The position numbers and the translations under genes are program-made. The notes beneath the pieces are model-generated. The model was not told where the DNA came from and did no database searches. It saw nothing but the letters and a program-made list of their open reading frames with translations. Shown in pieces: positions 25,538 to 34,942 of a stretch of DNA of 64,000 nucleotides. This DNA comes from Chryseobacterium sp. S0630 (lineage in GTDB: Bacteria; Bacteroidota; Bacteroidia; Flavobacteriales; Weeksellaceae), in NCBI RefSeq assembly GCF_024158915.1, contig NZ_JAMZGF010000021.1, positions 1-64,000 of the forward strand, written 5' to 3'. Each line of letters starts with the position of its first letter. Positions within the stretch are counted from its first letter, which is position 1.

Positions 25538-27466
25538 ATGAGTACGATCAATTCAAAATTCGACAAAGTTTTAAATGCCTCTGACCAGTTTGGAAACGTA
25601 AACCACGAACCGGATTCAAGTAAAGAAGTTCAGATTAACACTCCTGAAAAAACTATGCCTTTCTCCGACCAGATCGGAAACTATCAACGTAATAAAGGAA
25701 TTCCTTTACAGTCTTACGAAAACAGTAAAATCTATATTGTAGGAAGCGGAATTGCCGGCATGTCTGCCGCTTATTATTTTATCCGTGATGGCCGTGTACC
25801 GGGCAAAAATATTATTTTCCTTGACCAGCTGAATGTGGAAGGCGGATCTCTGGATGGAGCCGGTAATGCAAAAGACGGTTACATCATCCGTGGGGGTAGA
25901 GAAATGGATATGACTTATGAAAATTTATGGGATATGTTCCAGGATATTCCTGCTCTGGAACTTCCTGCACCCTATAGTGTATTAGATGAATACCGTCTTG
26001 TCAATGACAACGACCCGAATTATTCTAAAGCAAGATTGATCCACAATCAGGGACAAATTAAAGATTTCAGTAAATTCGGGCTGGAGAAAAAAGATCAGCT
26101 GGCGATTGTAAAATTGCTGTTAAAGAAAAAAGAAGAGCTGGATGATCTTACGATTGAAGATTATTTTTCTCAATCTTTCCTCAACAGTAATTTCTGGTTC
26201 TTCTGGCGTTCTATGTTTGCCTTCGAAAACTGGCACAGCTTACTGGAATTGAAACTATACATGCACAGATTCCTTCATGCTATTGACGGAATGAAAGACT
26301 TCTCATGCCTTGTATTCCCAAAATACAACCAGTACGATACGTATGTAACTCCATTAAAAAACTTCCTGGTGGAAAAAGGAGTACAGATCCGGTTCAATAC
26401 ATTGGTAAAAGATCTTGATATTCATATTAATACGGAAGGAAAAACTGTAGAAGGAATCATCACTGAACAGAATGGAGAGGAAGTAAGAATACCCATCGGT
26501 AAAGATGATTACGTTATCGTAACTACCGGATCTATGACTGAAAGTACATTCTACGGAGACAATAATACCGTTCCTGAAGTTACGATAGACAACAGCAGCG
26601 CCGGACAAAGTGCCGGATGGAAACTTTGGAAAAATCTTGCTGCAAAATCTGAAGTGTTCGGGAAACCTGAAAAATTCTGTAGCCATATTGAAAAATCTTC
26701 ATGGGAATCTGCTACATTAACCTGTCGTCCTTCTGCTTTTACAGAAAAACTGAAAGAACTGTGTGTAAATGATCCTTATTCAGGAAGAACAGCTACCGGA
26801 GGGATTATTACCATTACAGACTCCAATTGGGTAATGAGTTTTACCTGCAACAGACAGCCCCATTTCCCTACTCAGCCAGATGATATCCTTGTAGTATGGG
26901 TATACGCTTTATTGATGGATAAAGAAGGTAATTATATTAAAAAACCAATGCCTCAGTGTACCGGAAACGAGATCTTAGCTGAGCTTTGCTACCATCTTGG
27001 AATGGCTGATCAGCTGGACAACGTTATAGAAAACACCATTGTTCGTACTGCATTTATGCCTTATATTACTTCTATGTTTATGCCAAGAGCACAGGGAGAC
27101 CGTCCGAGAGTAGTTCCTGAAGGATGTACCAACTTAGGTCTTGTAGGACAGTTTGTAGAAACCAATAATGATGTTGTATTCACTATGGAAAGTTCTGTGA
27201 GAACTGCAAGAATTGCTGTTTACAACCTTCTTAATCTCAACAAACAGGTTCCGGACATTAATCCGTTACAGTATGACATCCGACATTTATTAAAAGCTAC
27301 CCAGGCTTTGAATGACTATAAACCTTTCTTAGGAGAAGGAATTTTAAGAAAAATATTAAAAGGAACTTATTTTGAACACATCCTTGTAAACCGTCCGGAA
27401 GAAAAAGAAGAACACGAATCTTTCTTAACCAGATTTCAGGAATGGGTAAAAGGAGTAAAAGATTGA
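25538..27466 (+). CDS. ohyA: Oleate hydratase
   Basis: A 642-residue FAD-dependent fatty acid hydratase expected to add water to the cis-9 double bond of oleic acid, giving 10-hydroxystearate. The FAD motif is [21 protein letters not shown] (about residues 65-85) and is followed by [23 protein letters not shown]. The catalytic-acid Glu region of the family ([12 protein letters not shown], corresponding to the E122 region in the Elizabethkingia enzyme) is present. Length and sequence match the roughly 646-residue Elizabethkingia meningoseptica enzyme closely. It sits between an AraC regulator and a 3-hydroxyacyl-CoA dehydrogenase gene. Confidence 0.95.
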   Translation: MSTINSKFDKVLNASDQFGNVNHEPDSSKEVQINTPEKTMPFSDQIGNYQRNKGIPLQSYENSKIYIVGSGIAGMSAAYYFIRDGRVPGKNIIFLDQLNVEGGSLDGAGNAKDGYIIRGGREMDMTYENLWDMFQDIPALELPAPYSVLDEYRLVNDNDPNYSKARLIHNQGQIKDFSKFGLEKKDQLAIVKLLLKKKEELDDLTIEDYFSQSFLNSNFWFFWRSMFAFENWHSLLELKLYMHRFLHAIDGMKDFSCLVFPKYNQYDTYVTPLKNFLVEKGVQIRFNTLVKDLDIHINTEGKTVEGIITEQNGEEVRIPIGKDDYVIVTTGSMTESTFYGDNNTVPEVTIDNSSAGQSAGWKLWKNLAAKSEVFGKPEKFCSHIEKSSWESATLTCRPSAFTEKLKELCVNDPYSGRTATGGIITITDSNWVMSFTCNRQPHFPTQPDDILVVWVYALLMDKEGNYIKKPMPQCTGNEILAELCYHLGMADQLDNVIENTIVRTAFMPYITSMFMPRAQGDRPRVVPEGCTNLGLVGQFVETNNDVVFTMESSVRTARIAVYNLLNLNKQVPDINPLQYDIRHLLKATQALNDYKPFLGEGILRKILKGTYFEHILVNRPEEKEEHESFLTRFQEWVKGVKD

Positions 27467-27518
27467 AAATATTAGCTTACAAAACAATAGTTTTAAAGTA
27501 GTATATACTTTATTCTTA

Positions 27519-27667
27519 ACGCAAAGGTTTATAAAAAACTTATTCTTATTCTAAGAGAGCAAAGGCAGATAAATCTGCTCTGCAAAGCAATACGCTTCAT
27601 CAAATCAACTTGTTGATTCTCTTCTTTGCTTCCTATAATAAATCATTATTATTCTAAGCCTTTGCGT
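27519..27667. repeat. Intergenic element with ACGCAAAGG inverted ends (copy 1)
   Basis: ACGCAAAGGTTT (27519-27530) and AAGCCTTTGCGT (27656-27667) are inverted at 11 of 12 positions. The interior has GCAAAGGCAGAT and TCTTTGCTTCC partial complements and no ORF. The same terminal words bound the element at 28754-28945. The element fills most of the gap between oleate hydratase and the dehydrogenase gene. Confidence 0.65.
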
Positions 27668-27738
27668 CAAAGACAAAGTAGCATTTTTTTTAAAAGTATC
27701 ATCTACTTTAAAAACATTTTTAATTAAAAATAAATCTC

Positions 27739-28635
27739 ATGGATTTTAAAAATATAACGATAGCAGGAAGTGGTGTATTGGGATATCAGATCGCCTTCCA
27801 GACTGCCTATCACGGTTTCAACGTTACCGTATATGATATCAATGATGAAGTATTGGAAAAAGCCAAAGGTAAATTCACCGCTTTAAGTGAAGCTTACCAG
27901 CAGGATTTAGCAGCAACAAAGGAACAACTTGATGCCACATTTAAAAATATCAATTATTCATCAGACCTTGCTGAAGCCGTGAAAGATGCCGATCTTCTGA
28001 TAGAAGCAGTTCCTGAAGATCCAGCCATCAAAACGGAATTCTACCATAAGCTGGCACAGGTAGCACCTGAAAAAACAGTATTTGCAACGAACTCCTCTAC
28101 ACTACTTCCAAGTCAGTTTGCTGAAGATACGGGAAGACCGGAGAAATTTGTAGCCCTTCATTTTGCTAATGAAATCTGGAAACACAATACCGGAGAAGTG
28201 ATGCGTCACCCGGAAACTTCACAGGAAGTATTTGATTCTGTCATCCAATTTGCAAAAGATATTGGAATGGTCGCCTTACCTATCCAGAAGGAACAACCTG
28301 GATATATTGTCAATTCATTACTAGTTCCTTTGCTTGGCGCAGCAGTCAACCTTTGGGTTGATGAAGTATCAGATATAGAAACAATTGATAAGACATGGAT
28401 GGTAGCTACAGGAGCACATGCAGGGCCTTTTGGTATTCTGGATGTGGTAGGAATTACAACCGCCTACAATATCAACAAAATGGAAGCTGAGGAAACTCAG
28501 GATCCGTTGAAAATAAAAGCTGTAGAAAAATTAAAAGAAGACTATATTGATAAAGGAAAACTAGGAGTATTGACAGGGGAAGGATTTTATAAATATCCTA
28601 ATCCTGCATATCGCGACAAAGACTTTCTGAAATAG
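27739..28635 (+). CDS. 3-hydroxyacyl-CoA dehydrogenase (3-hydroxybutyryl-CoA dehydrogenase type)
   Basis: A 298-residue NAD-dependent dehydrogenase. The Rossmann motif is ITIAGSGVLGYQIA (residues about 6-19) and the acidic NAD-binding residue is in VYDIN. The family block DLLIEAVPED is followed by FATNSSTLLPSQFA and ALHFANEIWKHNTGEVMRH, where the catalytic His-Glu pair is expected (H in ALHFAN). GYIVNSLLVPLLGAA marks the C-terminal helical domain. It would oxidise 3-hydroxyacyl-CoA in beta-oxidation. Its position beside oleate hydratase suggests joint handling of hydroxy fatty acids, although a repeat element lies between them and separate transcription is possible. Confidence 0.9.
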   Translation: MDFKNITIAGSGVLGYQIAFQTAYHGFNVTVYDINDEVLEKAKGKFTALSEAYQQDLAATKEQLDATFKNINYSSDLAEAVKDADLLIEAVPEDPAIKTEFYHKLAQVAPEKTVFATNSSTLLPSQFAEDTGRPEKFVALHFANEIWKHNTGEVMRHPETSQEVFDSVIQFAKDIGMVALPIQKEQPGYIVNSLLVPLLGAAVNLWVDEVSDIETIDKTWMVATGAHAGPFGILDVVGITTAYNINKMEAEETQDPLKIKAVEKLKEDYIDKGKLGVLTGEGFYKYPNPAYRDKDFLK

Positions 28636-28668
28636 AATCTTATACTTCAGATTTTAAACTATTAAATA

Positions 28669-28700
28669 AAAGCGGGACTTGTATGTAGTCTTGCTTTTTT
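28669..28700 (+). terminator. Terminator after the 3-hydroxyacyl-CoA dehydrogenase gene
   Basis: AAAGCGGGACT pairs with AGTCTTGCTTT (two G-U pairs) and is followed by a T run, 33 bp after the stop. Confidence 0.75.
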
Positions 28701-28753
28701 GTTTATTAAATGCCTTAGGATTAATTCTGGCTTATAAAGCTGTTTGTTAGAAA

Positions 28754-28945
28754 ACGCAAAGACGCAATGTTATTTCTTTCTGAAACGTTCTTAAGACGCA
28801 AGGATTTTATCTCCGATAAAATTAAACATTGTTAATTTCTTAAGCTAAGAATATTCATAGATTAATGATTGCATTTGCCGGAAATCTTCGATTTCCTTGC
28901 GCCTTAAAATACTCATAAAGTATAAACTTCTTAGCGCCTTTGCGT
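28754..28945. repeat. Intergenic element with nested inverted repeats (copy 2)
   Basis: The outer arms ACGCAAAGACGCAAT (28754-28768) and TTAGCGCCTTTGCGT (28931-28945) pair at 12 of 15 positions. The inner arms TTAAGACGCAAGGA (28791-28804) and TCCTTGCGCCTTAA (28894-28907) pair at 13 of 14. The interior is AT-rich and has no ORF. It occupies the region between two convergent genes and resembles a REP/MITE-like hairpin element of the same family as 27519-27667. Confidence 0.75.
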
Positions 28946-28955
28946 ATTCCAACAA

Positions 28956-28987
28956 AAAAGCAGAACTCCAAATGAAGTCCTGCTTTT
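28956..28987 (-). terminator. Terminator of glnS
   Basis: AAAAGCAGAACT (28956-28967) and AGTCCTGCTTTT (28976-28987) form an 11-of-12 stem with an 8-nt loop. T runs occur on both sides. It lies 26 bp beyond the glnS stop on the minus strand. Confidence 0.85.
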
Positions 28988-29012
28988 GTTTATTATATAT
29001 TCTCTTAAATTA

Positions 29013-30683
29013 TTAAGGTTTAAAAGAATCTTTCAATGTTACTGTACGGTTAAATACCAAAGTATCTTCTGTAGAATCCTGATCTTTTGTAAAGTATCCG
29101 ATTCTCTGGAATTGCAATGGCTCTCCAACAGCTACTTCTTTCAGGTTCGGTTCAGCAAATCCTTTTACAGTAGTCACTGATTCAGGATTGATGAAGTTTA
29201 AGAAATCTACATCTTTTTCTGCATCAGGCTGCTCCACTGTAAACAGTTGGTTGTAGGTTCTTACTTCTACAGGAATAGCATGTTTTGCAGATACCCAATG
29301 TAAAGTTCCTTTTACTTTTCTTAAACTTTCCTCTGTTCCGCTTCCAGACTTACTCTTCTCATCATAAGTAGCATAGATGGTAGTGATTTCACCATTTTCG
29401 TCCTTCTCTACTCTTTCAGCTTTAATGATGTAAGCAGATTTCAAACGAACTTCTCCACCTAATTTAAGTCTGAAAAACTTATTGTTAGCTTCTTCTTTAA
29501 AGTCTTCACGTTCTATATAGATTTCTCTTGAGAATGGTATTTCTCTTGTTCCTGCATTTTCCTGTTCAGGATTATTTTCAGTTTCTAACCATTCTTCTTT
29601 ATCTTCCGGATAGTTTTCGATCACCAATTTTACAGGATCTACTACTGCCATTACACGCTTGGCAACTTTATTCAAGTCTTCACGTACGCAGAAATCCAGC
29701 AACTGAATTTCGATAAGGTTTTCTCTTTTCGCTACCCCAACTTTTTCAATAAAATTTCTGATAGAAGTAGGAGTAAATCCTTTTCTTCTCATCCCTGAGA
29801 TAGTAGGCATTCTAGGATCGTCCCATCCCGTTACTACTCCTTCAGCTACCAATCTTTGTAACTTTCTTTTGGAAGTAATCATATAGGAAACATTCATCCT
29901 TGCAAATTCTCTCTGCTTGTTTTTAACTCTTCCTTCTTCGTAAACCTGATCTAAATACCAGTTATAAAGAGGTCTGTGGTTTTCGAACTCCAAAGAACAA
30001 AGCGAGTGCGAAATTTGTTCAATATAATCGGATTCACCATGAGCCCAGTCGTACATTGGATAAATTTTCCAAGCTGTACCGGTTCTCTGGTGAGGCTTAT
30101 TCAAAATTCTGTACATCACAGGGTCACGCATATTCATGTTAGGTGAAACCATGTCAATTTTTGCACGAAGAGACATTGAACCACTTTCAAATTCTCCGTT
30201 TTTCATCCTTTCGAATAAATCTAAAGATTCTTCAACAGGACGGTTTCTGTATGGAGATTCAATTCCCGGTTCTGCAGGATTTTTTCTCTGTTCAGTAATT
30301 ACTTCAGAAGGCTGCTCATCTACGTAAGCTTTTCCTTCTTTAATTAACTGAACCGCCCAATCGTAAAGCTGCTGGAAGTAATCGGATGCATACAAAACTT
30401 TATCCCATTTGAAACCTAACCATTCAACGTCTTTCATGATAGAATCTACGAATTCCTGTTCTTCTTTCTCAGGGTTCGTATCGTCGAAACGAAGGTTTAC
30501 GGGAGCATTGTATTTTTCGCCCAGACCAAAGTTGATGCAGATGGCTTTTGTATGCCCTACATGCAGATAACCATTAGGTTCAGGCGGAAAACGGAAACGA
30601 ATCTGATCTCTTTTCAGACCGTTTGCCAAATCATCTTCTATAATTTGCTCAATAAAATTGAGTGATTTTTTTTCTTCTTCCAT
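29013..30683 (-). CDS. glnS: Glutaminyl-tRNA synthetase
   Basis: A 556-residue class I aminoacyl-tRNA synthetase that charges tRNA-Gln. The HIGH motif appears as PPEPNGYLHVGHTKAICINF (HVGH, about residues 31-50). The region GWDDPRMPTISGMRRKGFTP is the GlnRS-specific anticodon/acceptor-binding block. The KMSKS-like loop reads ITSKRKL where E. coli has VMSKRKL. The C-terminal beta-barrel anticodon-binding domains fill about 335-556. Length is normal. A TAnnTTTG element (30720-30727) lies 37 bp upstream of the ATG and a terminator follows, so it is probably monocistronic. Confidence 0.95.
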   Translation of the reverse strand: MEEEKKSLNFIEQIIEDDLANGLKRDQIRFRFPPEPNGYLHVGHTKAICINFGLGEKYNAPVNLRFDDTNPEKEEQEFVDSIMKDVEWLGFKWDKVLYASDYFQQLYDWAVQLIKEGKAYVDEQPSEVITEQRKNPAEPGIESPYRNRPVEESLDLFERMKNGEFESGSMSLRAKIDMVSPNMNMRDPVMYRILNKPHQRTGTAWKIYPMYDWAHGESDYIEQISHSLCSLEFENHRPLYNWYLDQVYEEGRVKNKQREFARMNVSYMITSKRKLQRLVAEGVVTGWDDPRMPTISGMRRKGFTPTSIRNFIEKVGVAKRENLIEIQLLDFCVREDLNKVAKRVMAVVDPVKLVIENYPEDKEEWLETENNPEQENAGTREIPFSREIYIEREDFKEEANNKFFRLKLGGEVRLKSAYIIKAERVEKDENGEITTIYATYDEKSKSGSGTEESLRKVKGTLHWVSAKHAIPVEVRTYNQLFTVEQPDAEKDVDFLNFINPESVTTVKGFAEPNLKEVAVGEPLQFQRIGYFTKDQDSTEDTLVFNRTVTLKDSFKP

Positions 30684-30719
30684 TAAAGTAGCTTTTATTT
30701 TTTTGCAAAAAAAGTTTCA

Positions 30720-30727
30720 CAAAGTTA
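30720..30727 (-). promoter_or_regulatory. -7 element of glnS
   Basis: The minus strand reads TAACTTTG, an exact TAnnTTTG match, with the glnS ATG 36 bp downstream. No good -33 TTG is visible. Confidence 0.4.
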
Positions 30728-30836
30728 CGGAAAAATAAGCTTTTGTAAAAGTGATAATTTAAAAGCCTTATGTATTGTATTTCAATATTTTTCACTAATT
30801 TCGGGATGCTAATACCATTTTAACCAATTAACCGTC

Positions 30837-31967
30837 ATGGCCGTTTATATCTTAAGCAACCGGAAAATTATCCGGCACAAAGGCGAAAGAGTAGACTCTT
30901 TTTCCAATGAAGAATACTCGATTCCTAATTTCAGGATCGCCAAGTGCGATTTTGACAATTATAAGGAACCTACCGCACAGGTCAAAAAGAAGAAAGATTA
31001 TACCAACAGAAACATTCTGAATTACAAGCTTTTTTCCGAACCTGAAAAACAAGGGTATGAAGAAGTCCTAGAGGTTCTGTTAAATGAAAAGGGAATTAAA
31101 AAATCCTCTCTTACAGCCAATAATCTTGGCGGAACCCAAAGAATGTTTTATGAATTGTACAAAAATATGTCTTCTACCAAAGACAGAAGTGATGTACTGA
31201 TATTCATCCATGGTTATTTGTATGATTTTGATGATGAATTAAAGGCCATACTTGATCTAAAAAAAATATTCATTGATAATCCGGCATCTCCTGTAGAACA
31301 TATCTTATTTGTCAGTTGGCCCGCTTCCGGCAGTATGATCCCTTTGAGTTATTTTGATGATAAGGCTTCCAGCATCAACTCCGGAACTTCTCTGGTGAGA
31401 TTGTTTTATTTCTATACTCAGTTTTTAAAAGATATTTTTTCTAACCGGGATCTTGCTCCCTGCAATCAAAGAATACATCTTATGGCTCACTCTATGGGAA
31501 ACAGAGTGCTTCAAAGTATGTTATACAGCCTTAAGAGAGAGAATATACTGCGTGTTATTGACCAGGTTCTCCTGTTGAATGCAGATGTGAGTTATAAAGT
31601 GTTTGAAGATTCTGAGGATTCATTCAATAAACTGCCATTATTAGCCAACCGGATTTCTATTTACTTAAACAGACAGGATATTATTCTGGGGGCTTCTCAG
31701 TTTACCAAAAATATTCTTACCCCAAGACTTGGTAAAAATGGACCAAGTGATATTGCTCATTACAAAGATATTGTGTCTATTATCGACTGTACATTTGTAA
31801 AAGATGATCTTCTCAACAGTCTTAAATATGAAGTAGGAAATCATTGGGGGTACCTTTCAAGCTCGCAGGTACAGAAAGATATCTTTCAAAATTTAAACGG
31901 AATTGACAGAAATCTTATCACCAACAGATCAAAGGATAACGAAAATATTTTCACAATTATTTCTTAA
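30837..31967 (+). CDS. Alpha/beta hydrolase (DUF900-like)
   Basis: A 376-residue predicted alpha/beta hydrolase. The strand-turn RSDVLIFIHGYLYDFDDE carries the oxyanion HG motif (about residue 124). The nucleophile elbow is HLMAHSMGNRVLQ (GxSxG-like AHSMGN, about 220). A likely acidic and His pair follows in RQDIILG and near NHWGY. The arrangement is like DUF900 hydrolases, esterases of unknown substrate. There is no signal peptide, so it is probably cytoplasmic. It stands alone, divergent from glnS. Confidence 0.78.
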   Translation: MAVYILSNRKIIRHKGERVDSFSNEEYSIPNFRIAKCDFDNYKEPTAQVKKKKDYTNRNILNYKLFSEPEKQGYEEVLEVLLNEKGIKKSSLTANNLGGTQRMFYELYKNMSSTKDRSDVLIFIHGYLYDFDDELKAILDLKKIFIDNPASPVEHILFVSWPASGSMIPLSYFDDKASSINSGTSLVRLFYFYTQFLKDIFSNRDLAPCNQRIHLMAHSMGNRVLQSMLYSLKRENILRVIDQVLLLNADVSYKVFEDSEDSFNKLPLLANRISIYLNRQDIILGASQFTKNILTPRLGKNGPSDIAHYKDIVSIIDCTFVKDDLLNSLKYEVGNHWGYLSSSQVQKDIFQNLNGIDRNLITNRSKDNENIFTIIS

Positions 31968-32414
31968 CAAATAATTAAAATAATTCTTAAAAAATAAACT
32001 CTGTGTTAAAATTAGCCTCAATTTACAGTATGGCACAGAGATTGCTAATTCAAACGTTAGGGAATTACAATTTTTTATTATGGGACAGATTAAAAAAAGG
32101 TTTTCTGATATATTAAACTATATCAAGAAAGCCATCTTCGTAAAAGATGTGATTTAACTGAGTAAAAACCTCTAAATCAACAAAATATTCGATACAGAAC
32201 TACTACATCCTCATAAAGACCGGATTAAAAATAACCCTCATCTATTCTGCATAGGAAGGGATTGCTAAATTGAAAAACCGGAACTACCTTTTTAGATTTC
32301 AAACAATACAAACTTTTTAGTAAAATTGTTAAATATTACTAAATAATTCCCCATGTGTTGTATAATTAAAAAAAGTTATCGACATTTACTTACCAATCAA
32401 ATAAAATCAATAAC
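31968..32414. other. Intergenic region without a supported gene
   Basis: A 447-bp AT-rich stretch. Only very short overlapping frames (25-28 codons, for example one starting at the ATG at 32079) are present, and they match nothing I recognise. No TAnnTTTG promoter with a proper TTG was found before the GG-peptide gene; TTG near 32354 followed by ACATTTAC is at best a weak candidate. Confidence 0.5.
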
Positions 32415-32582
32415 ATGAAAAATCTAAAGAAAATCAAAAGAGGAGAATTAAAATCCATCAAAGGAGGAAGACCACCTCTTGGATGCAACAGCTGGAATCC
32501 GGTTGCTATGTGCTGCAGATCATGGGCACCTGACTATTGTGGCCAAACTACTTGTCCAGATTCACCTCCACCATTATGCTAA
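32415..32582 (+). CDS. Bacteriocin-like GG-leader peptide, Cys-rich
   Basis: A 55-residue ORF. The leader MKNLKKIKRGELKSIKGG ends in a double glycine (residues 17-18), typical of peptides cleaved by C39-type ABC transporter peptidases. The predicted 37-residue core contains six Cys (24, 33, 34, 42, 47, 55) and is rich in Pro and Trp. Chryseobacterium genomes carry many short peptides with this leader, annotated as bacteriocin-like; their activity is not established. No transporter or maturation gene is adjacent. The gene is 14 bp from the convergent menC stop. Confidence 0.8.
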   Translation: MKNLKKIKRGELKSIKGGRPPLGCNSWNPVAMCCRSWAPDYCGQTTCPDSPPPLC

Positions 32583-32596
32583 TTAATTTTTAACAA

Positions 32597-33601
32597 TTAT
32601 ATTTTGAACCACAGCAGCTCATTTCTGAGTTCTAAATCGGATTCAAAATTATTGACAAATAAAGATCCAGTGCCTAAACCTTGAGGCATTGGATTTTTTT
32701 TGGTAAATGTATACTGAGCAATGGCGTTCAAACCGATATTACTTTCCAAAGCTGAAGTAATCCACCAGCCTATATTCTGATTTTCTGCCAGAGAAATCCA
32801 TTCATCTGAACCTGAAAACCCTCCCACTAAAGCAGGTTTAAGAATAATATACTGAGGATTTATCGTTTCTAAAAGCTGTTTCTTTTTTTCAGGATCAATA
32901 ATTCCGATCAGTTCTTCATCCAATGCAATGGGAGTAAGTGTTTTTGCACATAGTTCAGCCATATCATTCCAATTTCCGGCTTTAATAGGCTGTTCAATAG
33001 AGTGAATATGAAGATCAGCAAGCTGCTGTAACACAATGACTGCTTCCTCTTTACTGAATCCTCCGTTAGCATCCACACGAAGTTCCAGCTGATCTTTGGA
33101 GAATTTTTCTCTTAATTTCTGGAGAATAACATGCTCAGATTTCCAATCGACACCAATTTTTAATTTGATACAATGGAAACCTTTTTCCAGTTTCTCCTGA
33201 ATCTGTTCTTCCATATACCCAGCATCGCCCATCCATATCAGTCCGTTGATGGTAATCGCAGATTTTCCTTCGGTAAATTCACCAGGAAAATAAAGACTGT
33301 CTCCATATTTCAGATTCTGAACTGCCTGCTCATATCCAAACCAGATAGAAGGAAATTCTTTCAGTTCTTCCTTCAAAAATTCCGCATCCTGATTGATATT
33401 TTCACAAAGCCATTTCAGTTTTTCTTCATAATCGGGTCTGTCATCAAAACTCAGTCCTCTGAAAATAGCACATTCTCCCACTCCTTTTCTTCCTTCTTCG
33501 GTAATCGTCAGAATAAAGGTTTCTTTATCAAGCAAAACGCCGCGAGATGTTCCACTCGGGCGTTTAAATTGTAATAAATATTGTAAGTATGTTGCTTCCA
33601 T
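32597..33601 (-). CDS. menC: o-Succinylbenzoate synthase (menaquinone pathway)
   Basis: A 334-residue enolase-superfamily enzyme. The catalytic KxK is CIKLKIG, the metal ligands are in LRVDANGG, HSIEQPI and IALDEEL, and the second catalytic Lys lies in YIILKPALVGG, a block typical of MenC. It dehydrates SHCHC to o-succinylbenzoate in menaquinone synthesis. The ATG at 33601 directly abuts the fbp stop, so the genes are coupled. Dipeptide epimerases are a related alternative, but the KPALVGG motif favours MenC. No other men genes are in the window. Confidence 0.88.
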   Translation of the reverse strand: MEATYLQYLLQFKRPSGTSRGVLLDKETFILTITEEGRKGVGECAIFRGLSFDDRPDYEEKLKWLCENINQDAEFLKEELKEFPSIWFGYEQAVQNLKYGDSLYFPGEFTEGKSAITINGLIWMGDAGYMEEQIQEKLEKGFHCIKLKIGVDWKSEHVILQKLREKFSKDQLELRVDANGGFSKEEAVIVLQQLADLHIHSIEQPIKAGNWNDMAELCAKTLTPIALDEELIGIIDPEKKKQLLETINPQYIILKPALVGGFSGSDEWISLAENQNIGWWITSALESNIGLNAIAQYTFTKKNPMPQGLGTGSLFVNNFESDLELRNELLWFKI

Positions 33602-34618
33602 TTATTTCACGCTGTCGATACGCATAAATTCTTCAGCCTTTTCTACCATTTCAATACTTCCGCAGAAGAAAGGAATTCTTTGGTGAAGTTCTGTAGGCTC
33701 TATTTCAAGAATTCTTCTGAATCCGTCAGTTGCTTTTGCTCCTGCCTGCTCTGCAAGGAACGCCATTGGATTACATTCGTATAAAAGTCTTAATTTACCA
33801 TTCGGAGCTTGTGAATAAGAAGGATAAATATAGATACCTCCTTTCAGCATATTTCTATGGAAGTCTGCTACCAAAGAACCGATATATCTTGAAGTATATG
33901 GACGGTCACCTTCTTCCATCTGGCAGTATTTAAGGTAATTCTTTACGCCCTGAGGAAATTTGATATAGTTTCCTTCGTTGATAGAATAAATCTTTCCAGT
34001 TTTTGGGAAAGTCATGTTAGGATGTGAAAGATAATATGTTCCCAAAGATGGATCCAATGTAAATCCGTTTACTCCATTACCTGTTGTATAAACAATCATG
34101 GTAGATGAACCGTAAATAACATATCCCGCAGCAATCTGGTTGATCCCTTTTTGTAAAAAGTCTTCCAACTGTACAGGAGTTCCCGGTTCTGTAACTCTTC
34201 TGTAGATAGAGAAGATAGTTCCCACAGAAACATTTACATCAATATTGGAAGATCCGTCCAAAGGATCAATTAATACTACATATTTACTTAAATGTCCGTT
34301 TTCACCACATTTAATATCAATAAAGTCATCATTTTCCTCAGAAGCAATACCACAAACAACCTCTCTTTGAGACAAAGCCGTAATAAAAATTTCGTTAGCA
34401 ATCACATCTAGTTTCTGCTGCTCTTCTCCCTGAACGTTTTGGTTTCCTGCAGCTCCTGTAATATCTACAATTCCGGCTTTATTTACTTCTCTGTTTACCA
34501 CTTTCGAAGCCAATCTTATTGCACTTAGAAGACGAGAAAATTCACCTGTAGAATACTGAAAATCGTCCTGTTTATCTATAAGAAATTCTCCTAAAGTCTG
34601 TAATGGTTGATTTGACAT
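33602..34618 (-). CDS. fbp: Fructose-1,6-bisphosphatase class 1
   Basis: A 338-residue class 1 FBPase that hydrolyses fructose-1,6-bisphosphate in gluconeogenesis. The metal-binding block [28 protein letters not shown] (given here as separate pieces [14 protein letters not shown] and [11 protein letters not shown]) is intact near residues 114-140. [21 protein letters not shown], the substrate-binding C-terminal block, lies near 255-275. Length is normal. It is transcribed with menC behind it. No clear promoter could be fixed in the 324-bp gap to the divergent aspartate kinase. Confidence 0.95.
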   Translation of the reverse strand: MSNQPLQTLGEFLIDKQDDFQYSTGEFSRLLSAIRLASKVVNREVNKAGIVDITGAAGNQNVQGEEQQKLDVIANEIFITALSQREVVCGIASEENDDFIDIKCGENGHLSKYVVLIDPLDGSSNIDVNVSVGTIFSIYRRVTEPGTPVQLEDFLQKGINQIAAGYVIYGSSTMIVYTTGNGVNGFTLDPSLGTYYLSHPNMTFPKTGKIYSINEGNYIKFPQGVKNYLKYCQMEEGDRPYTSRYIGSLVADFHRNMLKGGIYIYPSYSQAPNGKLRLLYECNPMAFLAEQAGAKATDGFRRILEIEPTELHQRIPFFCGSIEMVEKAEEFMRIDSVK

Positions 34619-34877
34619 ATTTTTCTTTTTACGTTTTGCCCAAATTTCGGAAAATTTATCGCATTAAGAAAATTTAATTAAAAAAGAGATTAATCACTGT
34701 ATTTCAACACAATACAAACAAAACACAAGATAATCCCAAGCCTTTACTGGAAATTATGTCTCCGATTTTGTTGAATCAGGAACACAAAAAATACAAATTA
34801 TTTCATTATTTGTTGATTTTAAGGAAATCTTAATTCTATCTCCTCGCTAGGCTATTTCATATCTCGTTGTAAATTTA

Positions 34878-34885
34878 TAATTTTG
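34878..34885 (+). promoter_or_regulatory. -7 element upstream of aspartate kinase
   Basis: TAATTTTG matches TAnnTTTG 57 bp before the ATG at 34943. There is no TTG at the usual distance. The rest of the 34619-34942 intergenic region shows nothing else that I can name. Confidence 0.35.
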
Positions 34886-34942
34886 ACGTCCGTAAAAAAC
34901 TCATGTAATTTTTTATCTAACAATTTTATTTTTAACAATTTA

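Noticed and set aside
29820-29900. GlnRS KMSKS-like loop with ITSKRKL in place of VMSKRKL as a sign of an inactive enzyme
   Set aside because: The functional Ser-Lys part is kept, all other motifs are intact and there is no second glnS in the window; it is probably lineage variation.
32039-32156. Two overlapping short frames (28 and 25 codons, ATG near 32029 and 32079) as extra small peptides
   Set aside because: No GG leader, no homology that I recognise and no promoter; too short to support.
34619-34942. A riboswitch or leader peptide upstream of aspartate kinase
   Set aside because: I saw no lysine-box-like structure, Lys-rich leader ORF or terminator/antiterminator pair.
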